A stretch of 64,000 nt of DNA, from contig JAUCBJ010000566.1 of the NCBI GenBank assembly GCA_032718475.1, positions 1 to 64,000 on the forward strand. Reading direction: 5' to 3'. Origin of the DNA: Nemertoderma westbladi. Lineage: Eukaryota; Xenacoelomorpha; Nemertodermatida; Nemertodermatidae. The notes beneath the pieces are model-generated. The model was not told where the DNA came from. It saw only the letters and a program-made list of their open reading frames with translations, and did not search any database. Below, piece by piece: positions 60,655-64,000 of this stretch (position 1 is its first letter; the number at the start of each line of letters is the position of its first letter). The position numbers were made by a program, and so were the translations under genes.

Positions 60655-61810
60655 AAAAGTGTGATGATTTCGTGCGGAATGTCCCTTATATGTTGCTACA
60701 GTCCAACCAATGCCTCAGAGCCAGAACAAGAGGTCAAGTTTTATGAAGATCTGACTGGACTTATAAAGGACATTCCGAAACACAATGTTATAAAGGACAT
60801 TCCGAAACACAATGTTAAAGTCATTGCAGGCGACCTGAATGTGCAAATTGGCCCAGAAGACATCAAGGGTTACACCTATAACACCAGTTCTAACAGAAAT
60901 GGGTACTTACTTTTAGACCTAATGGAAGAATGTGAATTGATACCAACAAACAACACATTCGAAAATAGTAAGGGGAAGCTATGGACCTTTCAATACCGTA
61001 ATGGAACCAAAGCACAACTGGATTACATCCTTATATACAAAAAGTGGAGAAACAGCATGATGAACTGCGAGGCATACAGCTCGTTCAACCTAATTGGTTT
61101 GGACCACATAATTGAGACTGCAGAGACCAGACACAGTTTGAGAGCCAGCAAACCCAGGACAAGCAAGCAAATCAACTATGACTGGGAGAAGAAACTCAGA
61201 ACTGACAATGCTGTACAGGATGCTTACAGTAGAAGTTCAAAACCGCTTTGAAGCACTTCAGTCAATGGATGAAGACCAGTCCACTGATTCAATATACCAG
61301 AACATAATAACAGCCCACAAGGAATCAGCTAAGACGCATATCCCCCAGAAACCCGAATGAAAACAGTATGTGCTATTGCAAAACTCTGAGGTTACTTGTA
61401 AGAGAGAAGATCTTAAGATAGCCTACAAAGTTAAAACCGATGAAAACATTAACAAGGTTGAGAAAGCTAAGGATGATCTTAAATTAGCCTACAACATCAG
61501 CCAGGAAAAGTACATACAGGATAAAATTGAAGCAATTACAACTGCTCACATACAGCAACAATCAAGACTTACCTGGCAAACTGTAAATGAGGTATCTGGT
61601 TGGAAAAGTTGTGCAAAGGGGTGCCTCAAAGCCGATAGTCCTGAAGAACGTATTGGAAAGTGGAAAAATCACTTCAGCAACTTGCTTGGGCAGCCACCAA
61701 ACATCGAGGTCAGCCCTACAAGGAAAATATATGACAAGACACTACCTATAGAAACATGGGACTTCACACCTGCTGAACTCCAAAGAAGCATTAAAAGTAT
61801 CAAAGCCGCA
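60655..61810 (+). pseudogene. RTE-like LINE endonuclease-to-RT linker, second subfamily
   Basis: Plus-strand text begins inside the endonuclease (ICCYSPTNASEPE), then VIAGDLNVQIG, SNRNGYLLLDLMEECELI, KLWTFQYRNGTKAQLDYILI, and after a frameshift near 61250 the linker helix (KLAYNISQEKYIQDKIEAI) and WQTVNEVSGWKS, up to the RT start FTPAELQRSIKSIKAA. It ends abruptly at about 61810 before the RT palm. SDH is degraded (LDHIIETAETRHSLRAS). It is truncated at both ends and differs from the family at 17.6-20.6 kb. Confidence 0.7.
60763..60816 (+). repeat. perfect 27-bp tandem duplication in the endonuclease
   Basis: ATAAAGGACATTCCGAAACA-starting 27-mer occurs twice head to tail, adding nine residues (IKDIPKHNV) in frame. 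A recent replication slippage or repair event. Confidence 0.9.
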
Positions 61811-62394
61811 ATATATCACATATATATCCGTATATTTAGTTTCATCAAAATAAGCCTAAAGCCCGACTAGTCTAGTTTAGAATGTAAAATACACAAACCA
61901 TCACCACAAGCAGTTACATAATACTAATAGTTATAAAACACTATTGGCCATATAGTTTTATCTATAAAAGTATAGCAATTCTGTAGGTTCATGTAGGCCT
62001 TATATTTAGTTATATTTGTTACCCAGTACTGGTAAGTAAGTATTGTCCCATAGGCATTGTAGTTTTATCTGTCGCATTGGCCTCCTCCTAGTCTATGTCC
62101 CGTCTTTCTTCCATACTGTGGACCAGCATTGCTCGGATTGTACCAGTCTGGTTTCTTTCTGGCCCTCTTCTGTCCACTAACCACCTTTTTCCTGGCGCTC
62201 CATTAGTGCTGGCGCCTCTAATTATTCATGACTTCCCGATTTTGTCCCTGGTTCCGTAGCTGGCTGATCTACTACCTTTATGTCTAGATAGTCCCCGTAA
62301 TCTGAACTGATTACATCATCCCGCTCACTATGATGTGGAGATGTATTTAGGCATGCAGGTCTGCTGTGTAATAGTTTACACTTAGCCATGTTCC
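61811..62394. other. non-coding stretch
   Basis: No gene recognised. It may include the 3' end of the gypsy element that starts on the minus strand upstream, but no LTR could be identified. Confidence 0.3.
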
Positions 62395-64000
62395 TTACCA
62401 GATCTTTGCTCCTCTTTGAGCTGTCACCTGTGTATCTTTGACACCTGTAACTGTGTATGGTTCCAGATCGAATGGTGGCTTTAGGATGGTTTTCTCTTGT
62501 TTGATCATTACCTTAACCCCTGTGATGATTGTCACATCCTTAGCCCTTCTCTTTTTATTACTTAGCTCCTTTCTCATTGCTCTACTTTCTTGGTCCTTCT
62601 TCTTGCTTCCTGGTGGGCTTTGCCTTGCTATGGTTTGATTAGTGCTGGTATCTGTGTCGTTATTGTGCACCCCATTATTAATTCGCTTGGTGTCTTGCCT
62701 GTACTCGGGTGTGGAGTGTTTCGAAAATGTAACAATCTCCTCCTCACCTCGACTTTTGGATCCTTTCCTTCTGCAATGGCTGCATGGACTGTTTTCACAA
62801 GGACTCCCATAAATCTTTCGGCTATTCCGTTAGCTTCAGGATGCTCGGGTGTACAGGGTTTAGATTTAAATCCCATTTCTTTAGCATATTCTTTCCAAGC
62901 AATTGATTTGTATGGACTGCCGTTGTCATGGGTTATATATTCTGGCACCCACATTAGACTAAAACTTATATCTAATGCTGGTCTGAGCTGCTCGAAACTT
63001 GTACTGGATACAATCTCCACTTCCAGCCACCTAGAGTAAGTGTCTATGAGAATGTGGAAGTAATACTTACTGCCAATTGGTCCCTTAAAATCTGCTGCGC
63101 AGCCAACCCAAGGACCAGAAGGTGTAAACCTTTCTATCAAAGGTGGGGGACTGTTTCTTCCCACAGCTGCTTCACACGCTGAACAACTCTCCACATATAC
63201 CTTGACATCATCTGTAAGACCTGGCCACCATACGGATTCTCTAAGCTCCTGTAACATTGAATCTCTTCCAGGATAGCCCTCATGTGCTGCCCCTAAAATA
63301 TCTGTCCGAAGCTTCCTGGGAATAAGGAGTCTGTCACCTCGCAGTAGTTCTCCACCCTTCAAACTAAGCTCAGTGAAACATTCTTTATAGCCCATTGTAC
63401 ATAGTTCCTCCCATAGTCTACCCCTCTGAATGTTTATCATTAGTTGCTGCAACTCCTCATCCTTCTGTGCAAACTGTTCTTGTATGGGAAGTGTCACTGC
63501 GTCCGTCACTGCCTCTATTCGATCAACTATTATTTCAGCTTCACCTTCCTCCTCTTCAATGCCAAGCTGAGTTCTGTCCTACATACTGTAGTATTTCCTG
63601 GCTGGTGGGTTCTTGGATCCATAATCTGCTGGGGTTGTGGTTCCCGGTTCATATACCACATTGAAATCAAAACCAATCAATTTCGCTTTATGCTTTGCTA
63701 TTTGGATTGGTAGTGATCTCGAGTGTGAGCGATATATAGAGACAAGTGGTTCTTGATCAACAACTACTATGAACTGTGTGCCACATAAATACATTCGATT
63801 TGCTAATACTCCACTCAGAATTCCCAGAGATTCTCCAAATCTCCATCTACCTTACCATAATACATCTCCGCACTTGTCTTGGCTCTGCTATTATGTGTCA
63901 CCAGCCTCCAGACGGTATGGTCGATGCCCGCTAGAACATACTTCTGAGTGACTGTAGCTGCCACCCCTGCAGGGCCCTCATCCACATACAGTCTGGTTTC
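62395..64000 (-). pseudogene. Ty3/gypsy RNase H-integrase region, runs off the window
   Basis: The minus strand from the window edge reads RNase H (DEGPAGVAATVTQKY, then FIVVVDQEPLVSIY and IGFDFNVVYEPGTTTPADY), one in-frame TAG at 63579-63581, then integrase: HEGYPGRDSMLQELRESVWW, CSACEA, the core GCAADFKGP / HILIDTYSRW, THDNGSPY, ANGIAERFMGVL, TGKTPSELIMG. The C-terminal basic tail continues in another frame (62670-62395) after a shift near 62630. It is a different gypsy lineage from the element at 55.96-57.6 kb. Apart from those two breaks the text is well kept. Confidence 0.8.

Overview
This is eukaryotic, almost certainly animal, DNA that is AT-rich and built mostly of transposable elements. 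The retroelement set (CR1/L2-like and RTE-like LINEs, R2-superfamily-like elements with Ulp1 proteases, BEL/Pao and Ty3/gypsy LTR elements, TTAA-target DNA elements) and one probable host gene with EGF-like and fucolectin-type exons point to an aquatic invertebrate. I cannot name the species. There are no operons, and nothing looks bacterial.

Layout. 0-2.3 kb: two decayed LINE pieces. 2.6-7.07 kb: an apparently intact 1348-aa R2-superfamily-like ORF (Ulp1 protease, zinc finger, PHD finger, reverse transcriptase, C-terminal nuclease-like domain) followed by a poly(A) tract. 7.6-8.6 kb: RTE-like LINE tails and a fragment of an unrecognised domain. 8.6-15.15 kb (minus): a nearly full-length CR1/L2-like LINE with ORF1 (SAP, coiled coil, SGNH esterase) and ORF2 (multi-membrane-span N-terminus, 2A-like motif, endonuclease, RT). 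16-20.6 kb: a MITE, a BEL integrase fragment, and a long RTE copy split inside its endonuclease by a TTAA element. 20.8-23.5 kb: an inverted-ended element with GCATGC-rich ends. 24.4-36 kb (minus): exons of the likely host gene, with introns filled by MITEs, RTE pieces, a minisatellite, a second decayed Ulp1-RT element (+ strand, 29-33.6 kb) and a TTAA element.

36.7-55.5 kb holds a three-level nest on the minus strand. An old BEL/Pao integrase region was split by a 17.6-kb LTR retrotransposon (1.18-kb LTRs, 5-bp target duplication GGTTC), whose gag-protease junction was then split by a TTAA element. The 17.6-kb element carries an unrecognised 358-aa ORF in the usual env position, and a homologous fragment lies at 8.36-8.62 kb. 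55.7-57.6 kb: a gypsy deletion derivative with fused RNase H and integrase parts. 57.6-60.5 kb: a long-TIR element with a small zinc-binding ORF and a nested hairpin MITE. 60.7-61.8 kb: an RTE fragment. 62.4-64 kb: a gypsy RNase H-integrase region running off the window.

How the parts relate. Insertion order can be read directly from the interrupted reading frames: BEL by LTR element by TTAA element; RTE endonuclease by TTAA element; BEL integrase by an RTE tail; Ulp1-RT element by an RTE tail. The points most worth attention are the BEL-like element with its extra ORF, the TTAA elements with G/C-homopolymer ends and an internal array of about 165-bp units, the LINE with the membrane-span/2A ORF2, and the two Ulp1-type RT elements with different DNA/chromatin-binding modules.
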